A program made the translations under genes and the position numbers. DNA of 64,000 nucleotides. Origin: Xiheimicrobium sp033763395. Lineage in GTDB: Bacteria; Myxococcota; Myxococcia; Myxococcales; Myxococcaceae. This document shows, one piece after another, positions 54,906-63,669 of this stretch. The DNA lies in the NCBI GenBank assembly GCA_033763395.1, contig JANRKQ010000036.1, positions 39,548-103,547 on the forward strand, read 5' to 3'. Under the pieces are notes generated by a model. The model saw only the letters and a list, made by a program, of their open reading frames with translations, searched no databases and had not been told where the DNA came from. Each line of letters begins with the position of its first letter. Positions within the stretch are counted from its first letter, which is position 1.

Positions 54906-56069
54906 GTGTTTCGCGGCCGTTCGCTCGTGCACGTCTTCTCGGTGGCCGACTCGCTCATCTTCGTGTCCGACCAGGTGCGCCGGCTCCGCGAGCTCGGCAT
55001 GGACGTGACGCTCGTGACGGCTCCCGACGAGCGGCTCGTTCGGGCGGGGTTGAACCTCGGCGTGCGCACCGTCGGGGTGCCCATGGCGAGGCGGGTGAGC
55101 CCGCTGGAAGACTGGGCCTCGCTCAACCGGCTCCGCGACCTGTTCACCTCGCTGCGCCCCGACATCGTGCACGCGCACACCCCGAAAGGCGGGCTGCTGG
55201 GCATGCTGGCAGCCTCGGCCGCGCACGTGCCCGTTCGGCTCTACCAGATGCGTGGGCTGGCCTACGTCACGCAGCGCGGGCCGATGCGCGCGCTGCTCTC
55301 GACGACCGAACGCGTGAGCTGCCAGTCGGCGACGAAGGTCGTCTGCCAGAGCAAGTCGTTGCTCGAGACGGCGCTCGAAGACCGGCTGGTGCGCGCTGAC
55401 CGCGCCGAGGTGCTCCTCGAGGGCAGCAACGGCGTCGACACGCGGCGCTTCAACCGGGAGCGCTGGCGCCGCGACGGTGAGGCGCTGCGACGGGCATGGG
55501 GCGCGGCACCAGACGACGTCGTGTTCGTCTTCGTCGGCCGGCTCGTGCGCGACAAAGGCGTGCCCGAGCTGCTCGAGGCCTTCGGCGCCGTTCGTCGCGA
55601 GGTGCCGTCGGCCCAGCTCGTGCTCGTCGGTCCGCTCGAGGCGCGCGACGCCCTCGCGCCAGACACCGTCGCCAGGCTGAACGGGAGCGGGGTGCGGTCG
55701 CTCGGCTTCCAAGCCGACCCGGCGCCGTACCTGGCGGCGGCCGATGTGCTGGTGCTGCCGAGCCATCGTGAAGGGTTTCCCAACGTGCCGCTCGAGGCCG
55801 CGGCCATGGGGCTCCCCGTGGTGTCGACGACCGTTCCCGGCTGTCGTGACGCCGTCGACCGCGACGTGACGGGCCGCCTCGTTCCGCCTGCTGATGCCCG
55901 AGCGCTCGCGCAGGCCATGCTCGACTACGCGAAGTCCGCTGAACTCCGTCGAAAGCACGGCGCAGCCGGCCTCGCGCGCGTCGAAGCGAAGTTTCGTCGC
56001 GAGGTCGTCACCGAGGCCGTCATGGGACTGTATGTGCGCGAAATGGCGCGCGTCGGGTTGACGGGGTAG
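54906..56069 (+). CDS. Glycosyltransferase family 4 (PglA-like)
   Basis: A 387-residue GT-B enzyme from GTG 54906, starting 1 nt after the pglC-like stop. Motifs are HAHTPKGGLLGML, FVFVGRLVRDKGVPELLEAF, LGFQADPAPYLAAADVLVLPS and the donor site HREGFPNVPLEAAAMGLPVV. By position after PglC it may add the second sugar, as PglA does in Campylobacter, but donor and acceptor are unknown. Confidence 0.9.
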   Translation: MFRGRSLVHVFSVADSLIFVSDQVRRLRELGMDVTLVTAPDERLVRAGLNLGVRTVGVPMARRVSPLEDWASLNRLRDLFTSLRPDIVHAHTPKGGLLGMLAASAAHVPVRLYQMRGLAYVTQRGPMRALLSTTERVSCQSATKVVCQSKSLLETALEDRLVRADRAEVLLEGSNGVDTRRFNRERWRRDGEALRRAWGAAPDDVVFVFVGRLVRDKGVPELLEAFGAVRREVPSAQLVLVGPLEARDALAPDTVARLNGSGVRSLGFQADPAPYLAAADVLVLPSHREGFPNVPLEAAAMGLPVVSTTVPGCRDAVDRDVTGRLVPPADARALAQAMLDYAKSAELRRKHGAAGLARVEAKFRREVVTEAVMGLYVREMARVGLTG

Positions 56070-56094
56070 GCGGGGTGTAGTGGACGGGTGGTGA

Positions 56095-58020
56095 ATGGCT
56101 GGGGGTTCCGTGGACACCAACGCCGACATGCGGGAACCGAGTCAGTGGCTGCTGCGCTACCGCCGCGCCGTCTCGGTGGGCGTTCACCTCGCGCTCTTCG
56201 TCGTCGCGCAGGTGGGCTCGTTCCTGTTGCGGTTCGAGTTCGACGTTCCCGACAGCTACCTCGCGCCCGCGATGCTCTGGGTCGCGGTGAGCCTCGTCAT
56301 CCGGCTCGTCGTCTTCGCGTGGTTCGGCATGTTCGCGGGCATGTGGCGCTACACCGGCGCGAAGGACCTCGCGGCCCTGGCGAAGTCGGCGACGCTGTCG
56401 ACGCTCGTCTTCGCGGTCTTCCTCGTGCTGGGCGGGTACCACAGCTACCCGCGGTCGATTCTCGTCATCGACTTCATGCTGACGATGCTGCTCGTCGGCG
56501 GCCTGCGCTTCGGGGTGCGTTCGCTGTGGCAGCTCGCGGCGACCGTCTCGCAGAAGAAAGAGGGCGCCATTCGCCGGGTGCTCATCGTCGGGGCCGGCAA
56601 CGCGGGCGAGGCGCTCGTGCGCGAGATGCAGAAGGCGCACGGCGGCCGCTACGAGGTGGTGGGCTTCGCCGACGACGACTCCACGAAGAAGGGTGCGCGC
56701 ATTCACGGGGTGCCCGTGCTCGGCCCCATCGACGAAGTGCCGGCCTTCATCGAGCGCCACAAGCCCGACGAGGTGGTGATCGCCATTCCGTCGGCCAGCG
56801 GGCGCGCGATGCGCCGCATCGTCGAGCTCGTGAAGAGCGAGACCATCACCATTCGCACGATGCCGGGCATCGACCAGCTCATCGACGGGCGCGTCACCAT
56901 CAACCAGCTCCGCAGCGTCAACATCGAAGACCTGCTGGGCCGGGAGCCGGTGCGGCTCGACATGCAGTCGATCGCGTCGCTCATCGAGGGCCGCGTGGTG
57001 CTGGTGACGGGCGCGGGCGGGAGCATCGGCTCGGAGCTCTGCCGGCAGGTGGTGCGCTTCAACCCCTCGAAGCTGGTGCTCGTCGAGCGGGCCGAGAACG
57101 CGCTGTTCGAGATCCACCGCGAGCTCGTTCACAAGGCTCAAACGCCGGGGGTCGTGCCGTGCATGGCCGACATCACTGACGAGGCGCGCATGCGCCGGGT
57201 GTTCTCGGACCACCAGCCCCAGGTGGTGCTCCATGCGGCGGCGCACAAGCACGTACCGATGATGGAGGAGAACCCGGGCGAGGCGCTCAAGAACAACGTG
57301 GGCGGCACCCGCATGGTGGCCAACCTCGCCGACGAGTTCCGCGTCGACCGCTTCGTGATGATCAGCACCGACAAGGCGGTGAACCCGACGTCGGTGATGG
57401 GCGCGACCAAGCGGGTCGCCGAGCTCTACATTCAGGGGCTCTCGCAACGGAGCCGCACGCGCTTCGTGGCGGTGCGGTTCGGCAACGTGCTCGGGTCGGC
57501 CGGGTCGGTGATTCCCATCTTCAAGGAGCAGATCGCCTCTGGAGGACCCGTCACCGTCACCCACCCCGAGATGAAGCGGTACTTCATGACCATTCCCGAG
57601 GCGAGCCAGCTCGTGCTGCAGGCCGCCACGATGGGGAACGGTGGAGAGATCTTCGTGCTCGACATGGGCGAGCCGGTGAAGATCGTCGACCTGGCGCGCG
57701 ACCTCATCCGGTTGAGCGGCCTGGTCCCCGAGAAGGACATCGAGATCAAGTTCTCGGGGCTGCGCCCGGGCGAGAAGCTCTTCGAGGAGCTCTCGACGGC
57801 CGAAGAGATGGCCGAGAAGACCCGGCACCCGAAGGTCTTCATTGGCCGGCTGCCGATGCGCCCGTTCGAGCAGGTCTCCAGCGAGGTGCGTGGCATGCTG
57901 GAGCGTGCGAACAACGCTACGTTGGGTGACTGCGTGCAGCAGTTGCGTGGCCTCGTTCCCGAGTTGCAGCGTGCAGCTGAGGATGCCGAGGTCATCGAGC
58001 TGCGGCGGTTCTTTCAGTAG
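56095..58020 (+). CDS. pglF: Nucleoside-diphosphate-sugar 4,6-dehydratase (PglF/CapD-like)
   Basis: A 641-residue membrane-anchored dehydratase. Four N-terminal TM helices (about 25-135) precede a CoA-binding-like domain (VLIVGAGNAGEALVREM) and the SDR catalytic domain, with VLVTGAGGSIGSELCRQ, DKAVNPTSVMGATKR and GLRPGEKLFEEL. The modified active site (MISTDKAVNP, with Asp/Lys in place of Tyr) is normal for this subgroup. It converts UDP-GlcNAc to the 4-keto-6-deoxy sugar used by PglE. Confidence 0.93.
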   Translation: MAGGSVDTNADMREPSQWLLRYRRAVSVGVHLALFVVAQVGSFLLRFEFDVPDSYLAPAMLWVAVSLVIRLVVFAWFGMFAGMWRYTGAKDLAALAKSATLSTLVFAVFLVLGGYHSYPRSILVIDFMLTMLLVGGLRFGVRSLWQLAATVSQKKEGAIRRVLIVGAGNAGEALVREMQKAHGGRYEVVGFADDDSTKKGARIHGVPVLGPIDEVPAFIERHKPDEVVIAIPSASGRAMRRIVELVKSETITIRTMPGIDQLIDGRVTINQLRSVNIEDLLGREPVRLDMQSIASLIEGRVVLVTGAGGSIGSELCRQVVRFNPSKLVLVERAENALFEIHRELVHKAQTPGVVPCMADITDEARMRRVFSDHQPQVVLHAAAHKHVPMMEENPGEALKNNVGGTRMVANLADEFRVDRFVMISTDKAVNPTSVMGATKRVAELYIQGLSQRSRTRFVAVRFGNVLGSAGSVIPIFKEQIASGGPVTVTHPEMKRYFMTIPEASQLVLQAATMGNGGEIFVLDMGEPVKIVDLARDLIRLSGLVPEKDIEIKFSGLRPGEKLFEELSTAEEMAEKTRHPKVFIGRLPMRPFEQVSSEVRGMLERANNATLGDCVQQLRGLVPELQRAAEDAEVIELRRFFQ

Positions 58021-59246
58021 GCGAGGGCCCTCGGTCGTTGCTCTGCAACTGCCGCGGCTCGACGCCTTGCGGCAAGGCTTTCCATCCATAGAACGGCGAG
58101 GAGTCCTGCAAAGAGGGGCATCATTGGTGCCCGATAGCGAGAGAGCGTGCCCAAGTTCGTTGTAAGCACGCCGACAGCCGAACCGAAGGACACCGAGAAG
58201 ACAAGGCAGAACATGAGCGAAGGCGAACTTGAGATTCGCTCCCAGACTCCACGGAAGCCGAGGCGACGAAGGATGATGAGCGCTACCACGAAGAGACCCG
58301 TGCTCTCGATGGCGTTGATAAACACCATCGCCGAACGGGCTTCGAAAAGAAGAGGGCGGAAAAGCGCGGTAAACAATCCCGCAGGGGCGAGTGCAAGCTG
58401 CTGACTCAGTGGTCGCTCCTCGTCTGTTCCGCTTGCCAGTTCGTAGTATGAGTCGCCGCCGGCCGAAGCGCCGTACATAGCCTGCTTCGTAGCGCGCTCT
58501 CGAACCTGCTCGGCTCCGTACTCGGGATTGAGGCGACCGACGAGGGTAATGCCTCCAACGGCCAGGGCTGCACCAAGAAGAAGAAAGACTGGTTTCACAA
58601 CGACGGTTCCAGTCCGTTTCTGCTGAACCGACCAGTAGAGCCACACGCCTGCAGAAAGCGAAAAAGCAAGAAGAATATAGGCCTTAATCATTGCGACGAT
58701 GGTTGCGCTCAATACGGCTGCCCCGAGGGCAATCGCGATAGATCGACGCTCGAAAATCGTGCGGAGCGCCCAAGTCAGTATTCCGAAGAAAGCGATGGCA
58801 ACGGCCTCCTTGGCGAGAGAGCCGCACCAGTACACTGCAGATGGCAGTAGAACGATGGCTGCGCCCAAGCGTGGTCTCACTTCAGGTTCGAAGTCGTTCT
58901 TGAGCGCTGAGTAGATCCCCGCCTTGCCAAGCAGTGCAAGCATCGCCAGAAGAATGCTCGACGCGTAGAGCGAATTGCCGGTGACGAACTGTAGGAACGC
59001 ACTGAATACGCTCTGGGAGGCTGTCGCACCGCCCCCATACAGTTCGAAGGGTAGACGGCCTTCGCGGTGAAGAAAGACGTCGATGAGCCCTGGGGCAATT
59101 CCAGAAAAGTCGTAGCGGAGAGCGTCCGCAAGTGCGACACCTTCAGCCCAATAGACCATGATGTCGCCTGATCCGTAGACGTCGCGCGTAATCGTTACCT
59201 GTGCAAATGAGGCAATGACGTGCGCCGCGAACCCCATCTGAAGCAT
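58014..59246 (-). CDS. Polytopic membrane protein, Wzy/O-antigen polymerase-like
   Basis: A 410-residue protein with about ten TM helices (IYSALKNDFEPEVRPRLGAA marks a loop between helices; AIALGAAVLSATIVAMIKAY and VFLLLGAALAVGGITLV are helices). A large soluble loop follows (about 255-290). It has the composition and place of a Wzy-type glycan polymerase, but no diagnostic motif. It lies 3 nt after a 39-codon micropeptide gene and overlaps the end of pglF. Base composition is visibly lower in GC than the flanking genes. Confidence 0.72.
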   Translation of the reverse strand: MLQMGFAAHVIASFAQVTITRDVYGSGDIMVYWAEGVALADALRYDFSGIAPGLIDVFLHREGRLPFELYGGGATASQSVFSAFLQFVTGNSLYASSILLAMLALLGKAGIYSALKNDFEPEVRPRLGAAIVLLPSAVYWCGSLAKEAVAIAFFGILTWALRTIFERRSIAIALGAAVLSATIVAMIKAYILLAFSLSAGVWLYWSVQQKRTGTVVVKPVFLLLGAALAVGGITLVGRLNPEYGAEQVRERATKQAMYGASAGGDSYYELASGTDEERPLSQQLALAPAGLFTALFRPLLFEARSAMVFINAIESTGLFVVALIILRRLGFRGVWERISSSPSLMFCLVFSVSFGSAVGVLTTNLGTLSRYRAPMMPLFAGLLAVLWMESLAARRRAAAVAEQRPRALAY

Positions 59247-59249
59247 ACG

Positions 59250-59369
59250 CTACTCAGCGGAATCCAGAAAACGACGGGCTCCGAGCACGATCAGCCATGC
59301 CACGACCAAGACGATCGGAGTCGCGATGAACTCGAGCACGAGGTCGGTATCGAAGCGGTCGAAATTCAT
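59250..59369 (-). CDS. 39-residue membrane micropeptide
   Basis: A short gene whose ATG (59367-59369) overlaps the stop of the upstream glycosyltransferase as ATGA and whose TAG lies 3 nt before the Wzy-like ATG. The peptide starts MNFDRFDTDLVLEF and contains one TM helix (LEFIATPIVLVVAWLIVLGA) followed by ARRFLDSAE. The tight spacing and a related ORF at 62544-62615 with synonymous codon differences argue that it is translated. Confidence 0.65.
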   Translation of the reverse strand: MNFDRFDTDLVLEFIATPIVLVVAWLIVLGARRFLDSAE

Positions 59370-60445
59370 AACGAATGCTCCACTCTGGCTGATTGAGTCG
59401 GCCGCTGCTCGATGAGTCGGCGAAAGAGTTCAATGTAGGTGCCGATTACCGATTCACGTGAGAAGAACTGTTCGACATGGAGGCGGCCAGCGTTTCCCAG
59501 TTTCACTCGGATTTCTTGATCGTGAATCAGTTCAAGTAAAGCTGGTGTCCAGCGGCCGCCAGGTGGAACAAGGTGGCCTGCGTCGCCAGCGCTCAGCACG
59601 TTGATATTGGCTCCGACAGCTGATGCTACCACAGGAATTCCAACGGCCATGTATTGAAGAATCTTGAACGCGCACTTCCCTCGCGCGACCTCACTGTCGA
59701 TCAGCGGCATGAGGCCGACGTCGAAGGATCGCAACAGGTCGGCCTCCGTCTCTTCGGACCACGGGACGAACTCCGTTTGTGGGTGCTGCTTCAGTTCTGC
59801 CAGAGGCTGGTTGGACACGATACGCAATCGCGCCTGGGCATGCTTCGAAACGAAGGCGAGCAACTCGGGCAGCACCGTTCTCAGGTGCACGAAGTTGCTC
59901 GAAGTCCCCATCCAGCCGATCGTAAAGGTGCTCCGCTCCGTTCGGGGCCCGGGGCTGAGTTTGGTCGTGTCGACGACTGTCGGGATCACAGTTGTCTTGG
60001 CCGGGTGGCGGGCTGTGTCAGCTAGGTGAGCGTTGCCTGCGATGAGCCAAGAAGCTCTTCGAACGGCCGACCTGAAAGCCCTCATTCGAGGTGCACTGGG
60101 GGTTCCGTTTGGTCCGAGATAGATCGCGTCGTCGAAGTCGAAGATAGTAGGAGTCGAGAACGAGCTACGAAGAAGCTCAGGCAGGGCAGTTACTGAGAGA
60201 GCGGTTCGCTGGAAGAAGAGAAGGTCATAACCGGGCGACGCGACGGTCCATGCGGCCCTCCTGAGGCGTCCGAGCGTGCGGTACGCTGTACTGAACGGAC
60301 TCGCGAGAAGTGCGTTATAGCGGCGGCCATATGCGTAGCGCTCATGGCACTCGATGCCGGCGCGCTCCAAGAGTGGAAAGAACTGCTCGCACCGAAAGCG
60401 CCCAGCTGGATTCTGTGGTCCATCGGTGAGGAAGAGGACTTTCAC
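59366..60445 (-). CDS. Glycosyltransferase (GT4-like)
   Basis: A 359-residue GT-B protein: FLTDGPQNPAGRFRCEQFFP at the N-terminus, IFDFDDAIYLG, PTVVDTTKL, FTIGWMGTSSNFVHL and KCAFKILQYMAVGIPVVAS. The order and motifs match the enzyme at 51383 (FDFDDAI, IGWSGS/IGWMGT), so they are probably paralogues. Lower GC than most of the window. It is translationally coupled to the 39-codon micropeptide. Confidence 0.88.
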   Translation of the reverse strand: MKVLFLTDGPQNPAGRFRCEQFFPLLERAGIECHERYAYGRRYNALLASPFSTAYRTLGRLRRAAWTVASPGYDLLFFQRTALSVTALPELLRSSFSTPTIFDFDDAIYLGPNGTPSAPRMRAFRSAVRRASWLIAGNAHLADTARHPAKTTVIPTVVDTTKLSPGPRTERSTFTIGWMGTSSNFVHLRTVLPELLAFVSKHAQARLRIVSNQPLAELKQHPQTEFVPWSEETEADLLRSFDVGLMPLIDSEVARGKCAFKILQYMAVGIPVVASAVGANINVLSAGDAGHLVPPGGRWTPALLELIHDQEIRVKLGNAGRLHVEQFFSRESVIGTYIELFRRLIEQRPTQSARVEHSL

Positions 60446-60516
60446 GCCAACACCTCAATGCTCTGGGTCGATCGCAGGGTTTGACCCGGCGCTCCGCGTT
60501 GTCTACGAGACCTGGC

Positions 60517-61584
60517 ATGGGCACACCTATTCGTTTCCGGCCGATGCGCCGGACCGACGAAGACGTCGATCTCTACAAGGCGACCTTCGATAGGAACGGC
60601 TCGCCCAGATCGCTCGAACACCTCCAGTGGCAGTTCATCCGAAACCCGACGGGTCGACTCAACGTCGAGTTCGCTCAAGCCGAGGGGAGCGAAAAGCTGG
60701 CGGCGATCTATGCGACAATGCCAGTCGACCTTCGTGTTGAGGGTGAAGTGCTGCCTGCTTGTCAGTCGCTGGACACCCTGACGGACGTCGATTTTCGAGG
60801 TCAGGGACTCTTCGTCAAGATGGCTCAAGCGGTCTTCGGTCGCGCCGAGACCAATGGAGATGCTTGCGTCTACGGGTTCCCGAACGGGAACTCGGCACAT
60901 GGCTTCTTCGAACGACTGGGGTGGACTCGGCTGGACCCGGTGCCGTTCATGGTGTTGCCATTGCGACTCAACTATTTCTTGAGGCGGTTGCCGCGCGTGG
61001 GGCGAGCATTCTCTCGCTTGCCTGGCGTTCCGCTCGCTGTGGTTCACGCGCCCAAGCTGCCGTTCCACCGCGAGTTCAGGCCGATCCTCCAGTTCGGTCC
61101 GGACGCTGACGATATCTGGACGCAGTTCGCCGCGGGGATTCCGGTCGCAGTTCACCGCGACCAGCGCTACCTGAACTGGCGTCTCGTTGAGAAGCCTCGG
61201 GAGAGATACCAGCGAGTCGGACTCTTTGAGAATGGGCAGCTCCGAGGCTTCGTTGCTTGGTGCACGAAAGAGAAGCACGGTGGCCACATTGGTTACGTAC
61301 TGGAGTTGTTGCATGCGCCTTCGGCGCCTGACGTCGCGCGGTCGCTCCTTCAGTTCGCAGTCTCTGAGATGCGGCGGAGCGGCGCTGAGGTCGTTCTTGC
61401 CTGGAATCTCGAACATTCGCCGAATCACTCCGCGTTCCGTTCAACCGGGTTTCGGAAGCTGCCCGAGCGGTTGAGGCCCATCGAACTCCACGTTGGTGTA
61501 AGGCCGCTGCGGGCGCCAGCGACCGCGAACATCGGTAACAGGCTGAACTGGTATCTGTCGTATCTTGACTCAGACACGGTTTGA
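60517..61584 (+). CDS. GNAT-like acyltransferase (FemAB/GNAT fold)
   Basis: A 355-residue protein starting at ATG 60517. It has GNAT-type features: FRPMRRTDEDVDLYK at the start, QSLDTLTDVDFRGQGLFVKM (the R-G-Q-G-L acetyl-CoA loop, about 93-112), then GFPNGNSAHGFFERLGW. A second similar domain in the C-terminal half (about 215-345) contains LLQFAVSEMRRSGAEVVLAW. Probably modifies a sugar amine or lipid carrier in the glycan locus. The stop overlaps the convergent deacetylase by 15 nt. Confidence 0.8.
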   Translation: MGTPIRFRPMRRTDEDVDLYKATFDRNGSPRSLEHLQWQFIRNPTGRLNVEFAQAEGSEKLAAIYATMPVDLRVEGEVLPACQSLDTLTDVDFRGQGLFVKMAQAVFGRAETNGDACVYGFPNGNSAHGFFERLGWTRLDPVPFMVLPLRLNYFLRRLPRVGRAFSRLPGVPLAVVHAPKLPFHREFRPILQFGPDADDIWTQFAAGIPVAVHRDQRYLNWRLVEKPRERYQRVGLFENGQLRGFVAWCTKEKHGGHIGYVLELLHAPSAPDVARSLLQFAVSEMRRSGAEVVLAWNLEHSPNHSAFRSTGFRKLPERLRPIELHVGVRPLRAPATANIGNRLNWYLSYLDSDTV

Positions 61585-62547
61585 GAGAAAATCGACAGCG
61601 ATTTCATGCATCGTGCTTGACCTCATTGCGTACTGGCGTTGCAGCACTGAAAAGTCGTCGAGGACGCTCTCCAAGAACTCGATGTTCTTTTGAATGTCGC
61701 GGCTGAAGTTGTTCGGATGCCACCAGAGGTGAAACAGGCCCTGGTCGCGCGCAGCTCGAGTCATCTGCTCACGGATTCTTCGCCTACGCATGCCATCCGC
61801 GAACGATGCTCTTGGGTGCCAAGGTCGTAGGAATTGAGTTGCAGGCACATTGACCAGACCAGATGGGTCAAGCTCTGGGCGCTGTACGGCTCTGTCGCCT
61901 CCTGGTAGGTACGCGTCCGCCAACCTGGCGATTCGCTGTGCCTTCGATTCCTCTCCAGAGGGTCTCGGCTGCCAGAACCACCTTTGAGGATTGCCGCGAT
62001 AGCAGAGCACCCCGGCCTCTCGCGCCTCGCGCAGGTACGGGAGTGCGAACTGATTCCGGGGGAACACGATGGAGCGGACCACTTCGCCGTAGGCCTCTCC
62101 GATCGTTCGGGCTGCTTCCAAGTCAGCACGAAAAGCCTCCACCGATTGCCCCGGTTCGAGACAGTAGTAGTGAGAGAAGGTGTGGGTCGCGAGTTCCTGA
62201 TGCTTTGCCTTGGCGATGGTCTCGACGATCGATGACGCGAAGTGGAATGGGTCTTGGTCTTCCGAAGCGCCTGCTGAGTCCAGTTCAGGGTACGGGTCGA
62301 GTTCTTGCCGCTCGTACCGTGGCTTGACTTTCGGCGCATGTCGAAGGGCGTCTGCTTTGCCTCGAGCGAAGAGAAAACCGACGACCGCCCAGGTCGCATG
62401 AATGGCACGGGCTTCGAAGACCCGAAGGATTTGGAAGACTGCGTCGCGCCCCGCGAGGATCTCCTCTTGGCACTGGTGCCAGGGCCGTCTCTCTCGAGTG
62501 CCCCAGTGGAGTTCGAAGTCGAGTGAGATGACAAACCGACCGCTCAT
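61570..62547 (-). CDS. Polysaccharide deacetylase (NodB-like)
   Basis: A 325-residue protein with a NodB-type fold: FVISLDFELHWG (catalytic Asp), ATWAVVGFLF, ELATHTFSHYYCLEPGQS (the metal-binding His-x-x-x-His, HTFSH) and FPRNQFALPYL. LFHLWWHPNNF near the end supplies the late His. It removes N-acetyl groups from a glycan. The ATG at 62547 overlaps the stop of a 23-codon ORF as ATGA. Lower GC than flanking genes. Confidence 0.9.
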   Translation of the reverse strand: MSGRFVISLDFELHWGTRERRPWHQCQEEILAGRDAVFQILRVFEARAIHATWAVVGFLFARGKADALRHAPKVKPRYERQELDPYPELDSAGASEDQDPFHFASSIVETIAKAKHQELATHTFSHYYCLEPGQSVEAFRADLEAARTIGEAYGEVVRSIVFPRNQFALPYLREAREAGVLCYRGNPQRWFWQPRPSGEESKAQRIARLADAYLPGGDRAVQRPELDPSGLVNVPATQFLRPWHPRASFADGMRRRRIREQMTRAARDQGLFHLWWHPNNFSRDIQKNIEFLESVLDDFSVLQRQYAMRSSTMHEIAVDFLSNRV

Positions 62548-62615
62548 CGAGGCCTTCCTGAATGAATCGCGAGTCCCACCGCGAGCACGATCGGCGTAAA
62601 GATGAAGTCTTCCAT
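62544..62615 (-). CDS. 23-residue membrane micropeptide ORF
   Basis: A short ORF whose TGA overlaps the deacetylase ATG as ATGA. The peptide begins MEDFIFTPIVLAVGLAI, similar to LEFIATPIVLVV in the 39-codon ORF at 59250. Codons for the shared TPIVL differ only synonymously (ACG/ACT, GTG/GTC, CTC/TTG). Its ATG overlaps the likely ATG of the divergent gene at 62614 (CCATGG), which makes the start uncertain. Confidence 0.5.
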   Translation of the reverse strand: MEDFIFTPIVLAVGLAIHSGRPR

Positions 62616-63669
62616 GGCGCTGGGCGCTGAGTACCCCAACCGGGGCTCCCTGTTCGAGGTCCTCGCCCGGATTCCGCACCGGACGGCCGAGCTGCGCGAC
62701 CTGCTCCCCACCCTCGACGGCCCCGCCCTCGTCGACGCCGCGTCCCGGCACGGCGTCAGCGCCTGGGTCGCGGACGCCCTGGGAGCCCTGTCCTTCCCGG
62801 ACCAGCCGCGGCTCCTCTCGGACGCCCGGGCCACCGTGGCGAGCGCCCACAAACTGAAGCGGCTCACGCTGTCGGTGTTCGACGCGCTCCACGGCGCTGG
62901 CATCATGCCGCTCGCGCTGAAAGGGACGGTGCTCGCCCACCGCCTCTACCCCTCGAACCCACGCTGCCGGCCATCGTCCGACGTGGACGTCCTCGTCCTT
63001 CCCGAGGAGCTCGACCGGGTCGCCACGGCGCTTGCGCCGCTCCAGCTTCACCGGTGGGTCGACCCCTCGCTCGGAGACGTCTTCGACGACCACCACCACC
63101 TCTCCTTCTCCGGCCCTCCGGGGCTCGTCGAGGTGCACTTCCGCCTCATCTCCACCTTCGGCCGAGGCCTCTTCGACGACGCCGCCATTCGCGCGCGCGC
63201 CCGTGACGCGACCTTCGAGAAGCGCCCCATTCGGTTGCTCTCCCCGGAAGACGAGTTCCTCTATCTGGCCACGCACGCGGCCAACCATGTCTTCCTCCGG
63301 CTCGCGTGGCTCGTCGACCTCCAGCAATTCCTCCGCCTGCACCCGGCGCTCGACTGGCCTGCGATGGCCGCGCGCGCGCATGACGCCGGCTTCACCCAGG
63401 CCCTCACGGTGACGCTGCACCTGCTCGAGCGGCTCCTCGACGTCCCGATTCCCGAGGCGGCCTGGCGGGCGTTCCCCGGCCGACGACTCCGCGGCCACCT
63501 CGACGCGCGGCTCTTCACCGCCGACACGCTCCAGTCCGCGTCGTTGTCGACCCACCGCCTCGGTAGCTTCGCGGCGCGCCTGTGGCTGGTGGACACTCCG
63601 CGTCATGGCGTTCGGCACGTCATCGACGGCGTGAAACGCTACGCTCGCCGCGCCCTCGCTCGCCCCTGA
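62614..63669 (+). CDS. Nucleotidyltransferase-like protein (PF14907-type)
   Basis: A 351-residue protein resembling the uncharacterised nucleotidyltransferase family found in glycan loci: LALKGTVLAHRLYP, then SSDVDVLVLPEEL (the DVD catalytic pair) and LVEVHFRLISTF. A helical C-terminal half contains DEFLYLATHAANHVFLRLAWLVDL. Start is ATG 62614 (or ATG 62602). GC is back to the high level of the rest of the window. Its stop overlaps the next start as TGATG. Confidence 0.82.
   Translation: MALGAEYPNRGSLFEVLARIPHRTAELRDLLPTLDGPALVDAASRHGVSAWVADALGALSFPDQPRLLSDARATVASAHKLKRLTLSVFDALHGAGIMPLALKGTVLAHRLYPSNPRCRPSSDVDVLVLPEELDRVATALAPLQLHRWVDPSLGDVFDDHHHLSFSGPPGLVEVHFRLISTFGRGLFDDAAIRARARDATFEKRPIRLLSPEDEFLYLATHAANHVFLRLAWLVDLQQFLRLHPALDWPAMAARAHDAGFTQALTVTLHLLERLLDVPIPEAAWRAFPGRRLRGHLDARLFTADTLQSASLSTHRLGSFAARLWLVDTPRHGVRHVIDGVKRYARRALARP

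Noticed and set aside
58014..58020. Frameshift between pglF and the Wzy-like gene
   Set aside because: The two genes are convergent and simply overlap by 7 nt at their stops; both frames are intact.
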